Notes under the pieces: generated by a model | What the model saw: only the letters and a program-made list of their open reading frames with translations | Told to the model about the DNA's origin: nothing | Databases searched by the model: none | Part shown: in pieces, positions 6,655 through 15,817 of the stretch | Position numbering within the stretch: position 1 is the first letter of the stretch | How the letters are laid out: each line of letters starts with the position of its first letter | Assembly (NCBI GenBank): GCA_964654415.1 | Contig: CAZZIP010000011.1 | Coordinates: 20,854-84,853, forward strand | Reading direction: 5' to 3' | Length of the DNA: 64,000 nucleotides | Source: Methylohalobius sp964654415 | Lineage (GTDB): Bacteria; Pseudomonadota; Gammaproteobacteria; Methylococcales; Methylothermaceae | Position numbers and translations under genes: made by a program

Positions 6655-7889
6655 GTCTGCTCGATGATTACACCAAAGTGGTCGGCGAAGATGTGATTGA
6701 TCACTTGCATCAGTTGGCGGCGCATTTGAAGGGCCGGACCGTGGTGCACGTCAACTCGACCCGGCTGGGCGGTGGCGTCGCCGAAATACTCGCCAAATTG
6801 GTGCCTTTATCCCGGGAGTTGGAAATCGATGCCACTTGGGAGGTAATAACCGGGGAGAGCGACTTCTTCGAATGCACCAAGGGTTTCCACAATGCCTTGC
6901 AGGGCAATCGCTTGATGATAGGCGAGCGATTGCTGCAGGCTTACGAGGCAACCAATGCTGCCAATGCGGACCGTCTGCGCCCGCAGTTGCAGGAAGCGGA
7001 TTTCGTGATTATTCACGACCCACAACCCGCGGCCTTGATACGTCATTTTCCCGAGCGCCGCGGAAAATGGATCTGGCGCTGCCACATCGACGCGAGCCAC
7101 CCCTATCGTCCGGTGTGGAAGTATTTGCGCAACATCGTCGCCTCCTACGACGCCAGTATTTTTTCCCTGGCCGCCTTCGCGCAGAACCTCCCGCATCCCA
7201 AATACATCATCCCACCCAGCATCGATCCCTTGTCGGAGAAAAATATCGAACTTCCCCAGGATGAGGTGGATAGTGTCTTTGAGAGATTCAACCTGGAGCG
7301 GGATCGCCCGTTGATGTTGCAGGTCTCGCGTTTCGACCGATTCAAGGATCCAGTCGGCGTCATACGCGCCTATCAACTGACCAAAAAATTTGTTCCCAGC
7401 GTGCAGCTGGTGCTGGCCGGCGGCAGCGCCACCGACGATCCGGAAGGCGAGATCGTGTTGCAGGAGGTCCGTGCCGCGGCTGCCGAGGATAGGGATATCC
7501 ACGTGTTGCTGTTGCCGCCGGATGCCCATCGCACTATCAACGCGCTGCAACGCGCGGCCGACATCGTGCTGCAGAAATCCCTAAAGGAAGGCTTCGGACT
7601 GACCGTCACCGAGGCCATGTGGAAGGGCAAGCCGGTCATCGGTGGCGACGTGGGCGGCATCCGCTTGCAAGTCGTCAACTTTCATACGGGCTTTCTGGTC
7701 AGCACTCCAGAGGGCGCGGCCCTGCGCACCCGCTATCTTCTGCATCACCCGGACAAACTCCGCGAGATGGGCGAAAAGGCCAGGAGTTTCGTGCGCGACA
7801 ATTTTCTGATCACCCGCCAGTTGCGCGAACATCTAACCCTTATGTTGATCCTGTTGAACCAGGGGCGAGATCGGATCGAATTGTCCTAA
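6651..7889 (+). CDS. treT: TreT-like trehalose synthase, GT4-family glycosyltransferase
   Basis: 412 aa from ATG 6651, with GAGGAG upstream. The N-terminal Rossmann domain carries VVHVNSTRLGGGVAEIL and the C-terminal domain the donor-binding E-x7-E motif KEGFGLTVTEAMWKGKPVIGG, where nucleotide-sugar is held. The sequence closely follows the trehalose glycosyltransferring synthase (TreT) type, which joins NDP-glucose and glucose to trehalose. The preceding DUF5752 gene overlaps it and treZ follows 20 bases on. Together with TreZ/TreY this would give two trehalose routes. The symbol is assigned by similarity; specificity for another glucosyl donor or acceptor cannot be excluded. Confidence 0.75.
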   Translation: MSLLDDYTKVVGEDVIDHLHQLAAHLKGRTVVHVNSTRLGGGVAEILAKLVPLSRELEIDATWEVITGESDFFECTKGFHNALQGNRLMIGERLLQAYEATNAANADRLRPQLQEADFVIIHDPQPAALIRHFPERRGKWIWRCHIDASHPYRPVWKYLRNIVASYDASIFSLAAFAQNLPHPKYIIPPSIDPLSEKNIELPQDEVDSVFERFNLERDRPLMLQVSRFDRFKDPVGVIRAYQLTKKFVPSVQLVLAGGSATDDPEGEIVLQEVRAAAAEDRDIHVLLLPPDAHRTINALQRAADIVLQKSLKEGFGLTVTEAMWKGKPVIGGDVGGIRLQVVNFHTGFLVSTPEGAALRTRYLLHHPDKLREMGEKARSFVRDNFLITRQLREHLTLMLILLNQGRDRIELS

Positions 7890-7909
7890 AGGAAGCGGGA
7901 GGCGCCGGT

Positions 7910-9760
7910 ATGATGAAACGGAGGCGACACAGCATGCCCTTCGGGGCGGAGACGCTGGCGGACGGGCGGGTTCGCTTCCGGCTCTGGGCGCCTGGCGCGC
8001 GCCGAGTGGACCTGTGCCTTGGCGATGGGACACAGGAATCAATTCTGGCGATGACTGCGCAGGACGACGGTTGGTTCGAGTTGGTGACGGGAGCCGCGTC
8101 GGTTGGAAGTCGGTACCTATACAGGATCGATGGCAAACAGCGCGTGCCCGATCCCGCCTCCCGCTATCAACCCGAAGACGTCCACGGCCCAAGCGAAGTG
8201 GTCGATCCGCAAGGTTGGGTGTGGTCCGATCAGAACTGGACTGGCCGGCCTTGGGAGGAGGCCGTGCTCTACGAGCTACACATCGGCACCTTCACGCCCG
8301 AAGGCACGTTCCAGGCCGCGGCACGGAAGTTAAGGCATCTGGTCGAATTGGGCGTGACCGCCGTTCAACTGATGCCGGTCGCCGAGTTTCCGGGTCACCG
8401 CGACTGGGGTTACGACGGCGTCGCGTTGTTTGCGCCAGAAAGTTCGTACGGTACGCCCGACGATCTGAAGTCGTTCGTACAAACCGCCCACGCCCTGGGA
8501 TTGATGGTGTTGCTGGACGTCGTCTACAACCATTTCGGGCCGGAGGGCAATTATCTCCATCTTTACGCGCCCGGCTTTTTTACCGAGAAGCATCAGACTC
8601 CGTGGGGCGCGGCCATCAATTTCGAAAGCCATTGGGTCAGGCAGTTTTTCATCCACAACGCCTTGTACTGGCTGGAGGAGTTCCACCTGGACGGCCTGCG
8701 GCTGGACGCGGTACACGCCATCTTCGACGATAGCGAGCCGCCTATTTTGGACGAGTTGGCGGAGGCGGTGAGGCTCAGTCTGGGCACTTCCCGCCAGGTT
8801 CATCTCGTGCTGGAGAATGACCGCAACGCCGCCCACCTCCTGGAGCGAGACGACGCAGGGCGGATAAGCCGTTACACCGCGCAGTGGAACGATGACATAC
8901 ACCATGCCTTGCATGTGTTGCTCACTGGCGAAACGCATGGTTATTACATCGACTATGCCGATCATCCCGCCCGCCATCTGGGCCGTTGCCTGTGCGAAGG
9001 CTTTGCCTATCAGGGTGAGGCGTCCGCTTACCGCAAAGGGAAGGCACGAGGCGAGCCCAGTGCTCATCTGCCGCCTACGGCCTTCGTCGGCTTCCTGCAA
9101 AACCACGATCAGATCGGCAACCGGGCCTTCGGCGGCCGCATCGTCGAGCTGGCTCCGGTTGAGGCCGTGCGGGCGGCGACGGCTGTGCTTCTGCTCGCGC
9201 CTTCACCGCCCTTGTTGTTCATGGGGCAGGAATGGGGCAGTCGGCAACCGTTCGTTTTTTTTTGCGATTTCGAACCGGCCCTGGCCCAGAGGGTTACCGA
9301 AGGGCGCCGCCAGGAATTCGCTCGCTTTCCTGAGTTCAACGACCCCGCATCCTGCGAGCGCATACCCGATCCCGCCGCCTTGGCCACGTTTTGCCAGTGC
9401 GTGCTGGATTGGGCGAAGGCCGATACCGAGGAAGGCCGCCTTTGGTTGGCCTTCCATCGGGAGTTGCTGACCGTGCGTCACCGGGAGATCGTGCCGCGTC
9501 TCTCTGGAATCCGCGGTGGGACAGCTGGGTTCGAGACGATCGGTGAGCACGCTTTGCTGGCGCACTGGCGGTTGGGCGACGGTTCCTATCTGCACCTTGC
9601 GGCCAATTTGGGAGCCACGCCCAGCGACCGGATCGAGCGGCCGCCGGGCCGGCTCCTCTTTGCGACGCCCAAGGCTTTGAAGGGCAGTTCCTTGCCGGCT
9701 ACATGGGCTGGCTGGTCGGTCGTCTGGACGATTCAGGAAGCCTCGGGCCATGAACGGTAG
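7910..9760 (+). CDS. treZ: Malto-oligosyltrehalose trehalohydrolase
   Basis: 616 aa from ATG 7910, seven bases after GGGAGG; the frame is open further upstream, but inside treT. An N-terminal CBM48-like beta domain (FRLWAPGARRVDLCL) is followed by a GH13 barrel with GYDGVALFAPESSYGTP, DGLRLDAVHAI (nucleophile Asp), LVLENDRN (acid/base Glu region) and FLQNHDQIGNR. TreZ releases trehalose from the end of maltooligosyl-trehalose in the cytoplasm. It overlaps treY by 11 bases, so the two are probably coupled. Confidence 0.93.
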   Translation: MMKRRRHSMPFGAETLADGRVRFRLWAPGARRVDLCLGDGTQESILAMTAQDDGWFELVTGAASVGSRYLYRIDGKQRVPDPASRYQPEDVHGPSEVVDPQGWVWSDQNWTGRPWEEAVLYELHIGTFTPEGTFQAAARKLRHLVELGVTAVQLMPVAEFPGHRDWGYDGVALFAPESSYGTPDDLKSFVQTAHALGLMVLLDVVYNHFGPEGNYLHLYAPGFFTEKHQTPWGAAINFESHWVRQFFIHNALYWLEEFHLDGLRLDAVHAIFDDSEPPILDELAEAVRLSLGTSRQVHLVLENDRNAAHLLERDDAGRISRYTAQWNDDIHHALHVLLTGETHGYYIDYADHPARHLGRCLCEGFAYQGEASAYRKGKARGEPSAHLPPTAFVGFLQNHDQIGNRAFGGRIVELAPVEAVRAATAVLLLAPSPPLLFMGQEWGSRQPFVFFCDFEPALAQRVTEGRRQEFARFPEFNDPASCERIPDPAALATFCQCVLDWAKADTEEGRLWLAFHRELLTVRHREIVPRLSGIRGGTAGFETIGEHALLAHWRLGDGSYLHLAANLGATPSDRIERPPGRLLFATPKALKGSSLPATWAGWSVVWTIQEASGHER

Positions 9761-12641
9761 AAACCATCCTATCGCAACCTACCGCGTGCAGCTCAACCGG
9801 GACTTCACGTTCGCCGATGCGAGCCGCATCGTGCCCTATCTGCACGGCCTCGGCATCAGCCATGTCCATGTCTCCCCCTGTCTCAAGGCGCGCACTGGCA
9901 GCACACACGGCTACGACATCGTCGACCACGGCAGTTTGAACCCGGAACTCGGGGGCCACGAGGCGTTCGCCCGTTTGGTCGACACCCTGCATGCGCATGG
10001 CATGGGCCTCATACTCGACATCGTGCCCAATCACATGGGGGTCGATAGGGAGAATGCCTGGTGGATGGACGTCCTCGAAAATGGCCAGGCCTCACCCTAT
10101 GCAGCTTATTTCGACATCGATTGGCATCCCATCAGGGAAAGCTTGCGCGGCAAGATACTGTTGCCGGTGCTGGGCGATCATTACGGGAGAGTTCTGGAAG
10201 CTGGAGAGCTCACGCTGGAATTCAATGAACAGCGCGGAGAGTTTGGCATTCGTTATTACGACTGGGTCTTTCCGCTGGAGCCGGAAACCTATCCCATCAT
10301 ACTGACCCACGAGCTCGAGCAATTCACCACGCTGGCGAGCGATGAAGGGCATATCTTGATCGAATGGCATGGCTTGATCACCGACTTCGAGCAGCTACGC
10401 GCGGCCCGTGCCTCGCCCACGGAAAGGGCGCGTTCTGCATCAGCCTGCAAACAGCGACTCGCCGCACTCTACGCGCAATCGGCCGCGGTGCGGGCATTCA
10501 TGGCTGAAAAACTGGCCGTATTCAACGGAATGGTAGGGAAGCCCGACAGTTTCGACTGCCTCCATAGCCTCCTGGAGCAGCAGTCGTTCCGCTTGGCGCA
10601 CTGGCGCGTGGCGGCGGACGAAATCAATTACCGGCGCTTTTTCGACATCAACGAATTGGTCTGCCTGCGCCAGGACAATCCCGAAGTCTTTGAAGCCTCC
10701 CATCGGCTGATTTTGGCGATGATCGCCGATGGCAGCGTCGATGGCCTGCGCATCGACCACGTGGATGGCTTGTGGGATCCGCGTGCCTATTGCGTGCGTC
10801 TACAAGAGCAAATCAGCCGGATCACCGGTCGGCCGGGCGGCGAATCCGAAAAGGCCAATCCCGGTTTCTATCTGGTGGTCGAGAAGATACTCGCCGACTA
10901 CGAGTATCTCCGCGAAGATTGGCCGGTCGCAGGCACGACGGGGTATGAATTCGCCAACCTGGTCAACGGCTTATTCGTCCATGCCCCCTCGGAGGATGAC
11001 CTAACCCGCATCTACGCGAGTTTCACCGGACAAAGGGCGGCGTTTGATGAAGTTCTTTACGATTGCAAGCGCCGGGTCATTCGCACCCAGATGTCCAGTG
11101 GACTGACGACGCTGGTGAATCAGCTGGGTGCGATTGCCGAAGCGGAGCGGGCAACCCGCGACTACACCCTGAACGGCTTGCGCGAGGCGCTCACCGAAGT
11201 CGTGGCCTGTTTCCCCGTCTACCGCACGTACATCGCGGCGGACGACGTGCGCGAGGAAGACCGCCGCTTCGTGGAGTGGGCTATCGCACTGGCCAAGAAG
11301 CGTAGCCCCGCGAGCGATGTCAGCATCTTCGATTTTCTGCGCGACGTGCTCTTGTTGCGAAATCTCGAAGGCCGAAGACCCGAATATCGCAGCCAGGTTT
11401 TGCAGTTTGTCATGAAGTTCCAGCAATACACGGCGCCGGTCATGGCCAAGAGCCTGGAGGACACCAGTTTTTATGTGTACAACCGCCTGGTCTCGCTCAA
11501 CGAGGTCGGCGGCGATCCGCGCCGATTCGGCACCACCGTGGCCGCCTTCCATCGCGCCAATCAGCAGCGCCTGAAGCATTGGCCCAAGAGCCTGGTGACG
11601 CTGGCCACGCATGACAGTAAACGCAGCGGCGACGTGCGCGCCCGAATCAACGTCTTGAGCGAACTCGCCGACGAATGGCAACGGAGGCTCGCGCTCTGGT
11701 CTAGGCTCAACCGCAACAAGAAAAGACTGGTCGACGGCCAACTCGCGCCCTCGCGCAACACGGAGTATTTGCTCTATCAGACCTTGGTGGGCGCCTGGCC
11801 GCTCGAGGCGCCGGACGGCAAGGCCCTGGAGCTATTCCGCGACCGCATCGAGGCTTACATGCTCAAGGCGGTCAAGGAAGCGAAGATACACACCTCCTGG
11901 ATCAACCCCAACGCAGAGTACGAGCAGGCGGTCACGACCTTCGTGCGGGATTTGCTGGATCACACGAAAAGCGAGCCCTTTTTGCGGGACTTCCTGGACT
12001 TCCAGAAGCGGGTCGCTCGCTTCGGCTTCTACAACGGCCTTGCGCAAACGGTGCTGCTCTTGACCGCACCGGGCGTTCCCGACATCTACCAGGGGACCGA
12101 GCAGTGGCGCTTTACGCTCGTCGATCCGGACAACCGTCGACCAGTCGATTTCACCGCTCTAGAGGATACCCTGAACGGCGTGCGGCATGCCGCTGAGAAT
12201 CAGCCGCGCCCTGCGCTGCTGGATGACTTGCTGACCCACATCGAGGATGGGAGAGCTAAGCTATTTGTGATCTGGAAAATCCTGGCGCTGAGGAGGGCGC
12301 ATCCCGAACTGTTCGCGCAGGGCGACTACCTGCCGCTCGAGGCGACCGGGGACAAGGCCGCCCATGTATGCGCCTTCATGCGGCGTTGGGAACAGCAGGT
12401 CAGCATCGTCATCGTCGCACGGTGGTTTGTCGGCCTCGTTGCGAGTCAAAGCATGCACCCTGTGGGAACCGAGGTATGGGGTGACACCCGCGTGCAAATC
12501 CCCGAATTGGCGAAAAATGGGGTCTTTCGCGACGTATTTTCCGAAGTACCGGTCAGAGCAATGGACCGCGAGGGCGAGCGGTGTTTGATGATCGGCGAGG
12601 TATTGACGCATTTCCCGGTCGCCGTTTTGATCGGGGAATGA
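9750..12641 (+). CDS. treY: Malto-oligosyltrehalose synthase
   Basis: 963 aa, within the usual range of TreY. It begins IATYRVQLNRDFTFADA, then LGISHVHVSPCLKARTGSTH, DIVPNHMG, DGLRIDHVDGLWDP (nucleophile Asp), VVEKILADYEYL (acid/base Glu) and LATHDSKRSGDVR, all characteristic of the GH13 synthase that turns the reducing-end bond of a glucan into an alpha-1,1 bond. The glucan substrate may come from the glycogen-type enzymes at 40-44 kb. Last gene of the trehalose operon; a 7-bp inverted repeat follows at 12665-12691. Confidence 0.95.
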   Translation: MNGRNHPIATYRVQLNRDFTFADASRIVPYLHGLGISHVHVSPCLKARTGSTHGYDIVDHGSLNPELGGHEAFARLVDTLHAHGMGLILDIVPNHMGVDRENAWWMDVLENGQASPYAAYFDIDWHPIRESLRGKILLPVLGDHYGRVLEAGELTLEFNEQRGEFGIRYYDWVFPLEPETYPIILTHELEQFTTLASDEGHILIEWHGLITDFEQLRAARASPTERARSASACKQRLAALYAQSAAVRAFMAEKLAVFNGMVGKPDSFDCLHSLLEQQSFRLAHWRVAADEINYRRFFDINELVCLRQDNPEVFEASHRLILAMIADGSVDGLRIDHVDGLWDPRAYCVRLQEQISRITGRPGGESEKANPGFYLVVEKILADYEYLREDWPVAGTTGYEFANLVNGLFVHAPSEDDLTRIYASFTGQRAAFDEVLYDCKRRVIRTQMSSGLTTLVNQLGAIAEAERATRDYTLNGLREALTEVVACFPVYRTYIAADDVREEDRRFVEWAIALAKKRSPASDVSIFDFLRDVLLLRNLEGRRPEYRSQVLQFVMKFQQYTAPVMAKSLEDTSFYVYNRLVSLNEVGGDPRRFGTTVAAFHRANQQRLKHWPKSLVTLATHDSKRSGDVRARINVLSELADEWQRRLALWSRLNRNKKRLVDGQLAPSRNTEYLLYQTLVGAWPLEAPDGKALELFRDRIEAYMLKAVKEAKIHTSWINPNAEYEQAVTTFVRDLLDHTKSEPFLRDFLDFQKRVARFGFYNGLAQTVLLLTAPGVPDIYQGTEQWRFTLVDPDNRRPVDFTALEDTLNGVRHAAENQPRPALLDDLLTHIEDGRAKLFVIWKILALRRAHPELFAQGDYLPLEATGDKAAHVCAFMRRWEQQVSIVIVARWFVGLVASQSMHPVGTEVWGDTRVQIPELAKNGVFRDVFSEVPVRAMDREGERCLMIGEVLTHFPVAVLIGE

Positions 12642-12664
12642 CGGCGTTTTCTGGCAGTCTGATT

Positions 12665-12691
12665 GGCGGATCGCCCTGTCAAGCATCCGCC
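12665..12691 (+). terminator. Weak inverted repeat after treY
   Basis: GGCGGAT (12665-12671) and ATCCGCC (12685-12691) form a 7-bp perfect stem with a 13-base loop 24 bases after the treY stop. There is no T-run, so intrinsic termination is uncertain. Confidence 0.3.
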
Positions 12692-12720
12692 GTACGAGTC
12701 TACGCCCCAAGGAGAATGCT

Positions 12721-12990
12721 ATGAACGGCATCCCTACGCACCATTGGCATCAGGTCCCGACCGACACCGTCTCGGAGATTCTGAATGTGGGCCCCGCACG
12801 GGGTCTGGATGAGGACGAGGGCACAGCGTCTGGGACGTCACGGTCCCAAGCGCCTGACGCCGAAGAAGGGCAAGAGTCCCATCGTCCTTTCCCTGTCCTA
12901 GTTCCACCATCCGCTCATCTACATCCTGCTGGTTTCGGCTCTGGTGACCGGCTTCCTCAAGGGCTGGGTGGACGCGTCATCTTCGGAATC
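12721..12990 (+). pseudogene. Broken N-terminus of a P2-type cation ATPase
   Basis: ATG 12721 follows AAGGAG. The first frame reads HHWHQVPTDTVSEILNV, then GPARGLDEDE; after a frame change near 12820 it continues as QRLGRHGPKRLTPKKGKSP, an in-frame TAG at about 12900, then FHHPLIYILLVSALVTGFLK and GWVDAS. This is the cytoplasmic N-terminus and first membrane helix of a SERCA/PMA-like cation ATPase, the same superfamily branch as the intact gene at 36022 but a different subgroup. Sequence similarity ends near 12985, where it abuts the opposing secreted-protein gene. Frameshift, stop and truncation make it a clear pseudogene. Confidence 0.8.
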
Positions 12991-13640
12991 GCGCTTGTCC
13001 CAAAGCGGATCGGGCTGCGGGTGTGGATTTCATTGACGGCCTTGTCGAGCAGGTCCTTCAGCGCGATGCGGTAGGTGAACCCATACCTTCCGTCCCAGGT
13101 GACGTCGCACATGAACCCGGGATCACAGTGCGGAAGCAGCAGCACACTCTCGACTACCGTATCGCCGACGTTTGGAAGCGCTGCCTCGAGGTTGGCAGCC
13201 GGAAAGTCGAGCCGCTCCTGGCCAATGAAATCATCGCCGTCGTGACCACAACTGTCGCCAGCATGCTTACCCGCGTCGGGACCGGTCACGATGCAGCCCT
13301 TGGCCGGATCGAAGGGGCGGGTGTCGCCCGAATCGACGTCGTCGATCTCGTTCGAGACCGTCCAGCCCTTGGCGTCGCGGGTCTCGACCTTGACCTCGTC
13401 GGACCCCAACCAGTCGACGCCGGTCTCGTCGAGCGCCTTGAAGCTTACGGCCTCGATCTTGTAGCGGCGCTCGATGAAGAACAAGTCCGCCCATGGCATC
13501 GGCTGGACGACGCTGCTGGCCGGCGGCTGACCCGACTTAGCTTGCGCGAACGATGCGCAGCCGAGCCAGCCCCAGACCGCGACCAGGCTCCGCGCGCGTT
13601 GCGCGAATTGCTGCAGATTTATCTTCCGGCTAAGCGACAT
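12957..13640 (-). CDS. Secreted protein of unknown function, C-terminus probably replaced
   Basis: 227 aa from ATG 13640 (an ATG at 13661 is also in frame). A signal peptide is likely: basic LSRK start, a hydrophobic stretch SLVAVWGWLGCASF and cleavage after AQA. The mature part is acidic, with Asp-rich segments (EIDDVDSGD, GHDGDDF) and four spaced cysteines, suggesting an exported, perhaps disulfide-bonded or calcium-binding protein. The last 10 or so residues are read from the antisense of the broken ATPase, so the native C-terminus was probably lost at the junction near 12985. It overlaps the end of the upstream gene by 11 bases. No family recognised. Confidence 0.5.
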   Translation of the reverse strand: MSLSRKINLQQFAQRARSLVAVWGWLGCASFAQAKSGQPPASSVVQPMPWADLFFIERRYKIEAVSFKALDETGVDWLGSDEVKVETRDAKGWTVSNEIDDVDSGDTRPFDPAKGCIVTGPDAGKHAGDSCGHDGDDFIGQERLDFPAANLEAALPNVGDTVVESVLLLPHCDPGFMCDVTWDGRYGFTYRIALKDLLDKAVNEIHTRSPIRFGTSAIPKMTRPPSP

Positions 13641-14442
13641 GAATGCCAGATGCCGGGACAATCCGGTCGTTTTCCAGAACGACCGGATGCGAACTATGCT
13701 CGATCAAAGCATACATGTGCAGGTATTTGGATACCTCCGCCGGTTGCTTGGTCTTTTGTCCGAAATACTTTCCAGGCTTATCGTAAGCTTCGGTGACTAC
13801 TTGGTCGTCGTATATAGCGAAATGGAAGGAGCTGATGGTGCTGCTGACGTTGCCTGGAGCGGGGAGTTCGTCGCGGTAGGCTAGCCGGATCTCGACGCCG
13901 TCCTTCTGGTGTGTCAGCAACACCGTTTGCACTTCAGTATCTGCCAAGTCGTCACGGTCAACGACAAAGATGCGGGTCAGCACGATACCGCGCTCCCGGG
14001 CACGCAGATTAGCCTGATAGAAATTGTGATGTGCCCCGTGTGTTCCCCAGCCATGGGTCATCGGATCGACGGTCTTGATCTGACGCGTGGCATGGTCGCA
14101 GAGTCTGGCTCCCTCCAGGTAAAACTCCGATTCGTCCAAAGGGACGTAGCCGCGCTGCAGGAGGTCGATGGTCATTTTGGCCTCCGCTAGGACCTCCTGC
14201 GCCTTGACCTGGCATTCCGGATCGGCGATCTGCGCGATCGAGAAGATGATCTCGTGGGCCTGATAGTACTTCTCGGAGAGCGTCTCCCGGGCATGCTTAC
14301 TCTCCTCTTTTAGAAGGTAGGTGGCGAGGGAGAGCAGGATGCCCATGCCGAATATGGTATAGGCGACTTGCGGGAAATGGAGCACCCAGTGGAAGAATAT
14401 AGCCAGGCCGGAGCCCGCCAGGAATTCAACCAAGATTGCCAT
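13630..14442 (-). CDS. Membrane-anchored protein of unknown function
   Basis: 270 aa. Two hydrophobic segments at the N-terminus (AGSGLAIFFHWVLHF; YTIFGMGILLSLATYLL) anchor it, followed by a charged helix EESKHARETLSEKYYQAHEI and a soluble alpha/beta domain with NFYQANLRARERGIVLTRIF, a VVDRDDL segment and FHFAIYDDQVVTEAY. This order is loosely like the degenerate phospholipase-D-like regulators that act downstream of transmembrane helices, but no complete HxK motif is visible, so that is speculation. It precedes and overlaps the secreted-protein gene. The subtilase pseudogene lies just upstream. Confidence 0.6.
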   Translation of the reverse strand: MAILVEFLAGSGLAIFFHWVLHFPQVAYTIFGMGILLSLATYLLKEESKHARETLSEKYYQAHEIIFSIAQIADPECQVKAQEVLAEAKMTIDLLQRGYVPLDESEFYLEGARLCDHATRQIKTVDPMTHGWGTHGAHHNFYQANLRARERGIVLTRIFVVDRDDLADTEVQTVLLTHQKDGVEIRLAYRDELPAPGNVSSTISSFHFAIYDDQVVTEAYDKPGKYFGQKTKQPAEVSKYLHMYALIEHSSHPVVLENDRIVPASGIHVA

Positions 14443-14471
14443 AATGCTGCTGTCGATATCAAATCATTGGT

Positions 14472-14790
14472 TCACGGTCCGTTCGACACTGCCACGGCGG
14501 CGCTCGTTCCTCCTAAGGTCAGCGACTTACCCTCAGCGCCCAGGCTGGTGATCCCGTCACCAGGCGCGCCCAGTCCCCGCCGGCCAATCGAATTTCCCAG
14601 ATTCGAGTGATTCATAGGCTTGCCTTACAGGTCATACCCCACCACCGGGATGACCCAAGGATGGCGGGTAATGGCCGTGCTGCCAAGGGTTCCCTGATTG
14701 CCCGCTGCCGCAATCACGATCACCTCGCGCTTGGCGGACAGGATGCCGGCCACGAAGCTGCCGTGCTGGCAGCAGGCTACTCCTCATAGC
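14472..14790 (-). pseudogene. Deleted second copy of the PatA-type subtilase
   Basis: About 230 bp (14500-14730) align to 929-1160 of the intact gene with about 22 mismatches by hand count, near 90% identity. Then 14731-14780 jumps to the equivalent of 1387-1436, i.e. about 226 bp are deleted between the catalytic-His segment and the AAAGNQG segment. Read on the minus strand, the codon after GYDL is TAA (intact gene: CAC), and the copy stops soon after GGTSAAV with TGA near 14472. Same orientation as the intact gene. Confidence 0.85.
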
Positions 14791-14872
14791 TGTTGACCAC
14801 AATGGATTTTTTGGTCTAGCAGAAATCATCCGTCTACTCGATGCGGAAGGTCCGGAGCCGGCAGAAGGCAGT

Positions 14873-15763
14873 TCAGATCGAGCCGCCTATCTCTCCGGTG
14901 GTACTCACCCACAGGTGGGGAAGCCCTAAATTCTCAAGCCATGCAGGCCCCTCTTGTTCCTTGAGGAGAGCGATGGTGGCGGCACTGCCGGCGACCACGC
15001 ATAGTTCCCCAAGTACCGTGACTGCGGCCAGATATTGCACCGGCCAGCCGGTTTTGGGATTTAAAATATGGCCGAAGCGCCGGCCATCTATGACCAGACA
15101 GCGCTCGTAGTCGCCGCTGGAAGCCACCGCGCCTTCTCGAACCAAGAGAGTAGTGAGCAGACCTTGCCGGCGCGGATGGCGGATGCCTACTCGCCAGGGG
15201 CGGCCGTCGGGGCGCGGACCGATGATCTTGATGTCTCCCCCTAGGTTGACCATTCCGGAACGGACCCCAGCTTCGATCGCCAAGGCCGCCGCCCGATCAA
15301 CGGCATACTCCTTGACGATGCCGCCGAAGTCAAGCTCCATGCCTGCAATTGGGAAGGCTAGGTGCGGAGGTTGCCAGAGGACCTTGTTCCAGCCGATTTG
15401 GGCGCGCAGGGTTTCGATCTGCTCGCAGGTGGGCGTTTGTCCTGAGTCGAAGCGCCAGACGCGACGCAGAATGCCTGAAGTGATGTCGAATAAACCCTCG
15501 CTTTGGGCATAGCAGGTTTGCGCATAGTCGAGCAGGCTTTGGGTCTCCGGGTCCACTTCGATTTTCCCACCTTGCGCCGCAATGCGGTTGATTTCAGACA
15601 ATAAGCTGTCGGGGCGGTAGCGCGAGTAGCGCTTTTCTAAGCGCGCAACTTCGGCGAGGATGGCAGCCAAGACCGATCTGGCTTGGCCAGGCGCGGCAAA
15701 CAATTCCACCTCGCACACTGTGCCCATCGCCCTGAAGCTATGCTGGAGGCGGATTATTGGCAT
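14873..15763 (-). CDS. apbE: FAD:protein FMN transferase
   Basis: 296 aa from ATG 15763 (GGAG eight bases upstream; a longer frame begins at 15799). Family motifs are FRAMGTVCEVELF, RYRPDSLLSEINR, DFGGIVKEYAVDRA, MVNLGGDIKIIG and HILNPKTGWPVQ. ApbE attaches FMN covalently to a Thr of target proteins such as NqrC/RnfG outside the cytoplasm, using FAD and Mg2+. No Cys-lipobox or clear signal peptide is visible at this start, which is unusual for an enzyme acting in the periplasm. Neighbours: DUF3570, DUF4266 and TlpA genes on the same strand beyond opgD. A possible substrate, NqrC, is encoded at 48.3-49.1 kb. Confidence 0.92.
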   Translation of the reverse strand: MPIIRLQHSFRAMGTVCEVELFAAPGQARSVLAAILAEVARLEKRYSRYRPDSLLSEINRIAAQGGKIEVDPETQSLLDYAQTCYAQSEGLFDITSGILRRVWRFDSGQTPTCEQIETLRAQIGWNKVLWQPPHLAFPIAGMELDFGGIVKEYAVDRAAALAIEAGVRSGMVNLGGDIKIIGPRPDGRPWRVGIRHPRRQGLLTTLLVREGAVASSGDYERCLVIDGRRFGHILNPKTGWPVQYLAAVTVLGELCVVAGSAATIALLKEQEGPAWLENLGLPHLWVSTTGEIGGSI

Positions 15764-15817
15764 CAAGGCTCCATCTTTATTACCATATTGCCGGAACAAT
15801 AATAACAGTGAAGGAAG

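Noticed and set aside
8014..8733. 239-codon plus-strand frame inside treZ
   Set aside because: Shifted frame of treZ, rich in Arg/Gly, no domain.
11001..11741. 246-codon minus-strand frame inside treY
   Set aside because: Antisense of a complete GH13 enzyme gene.
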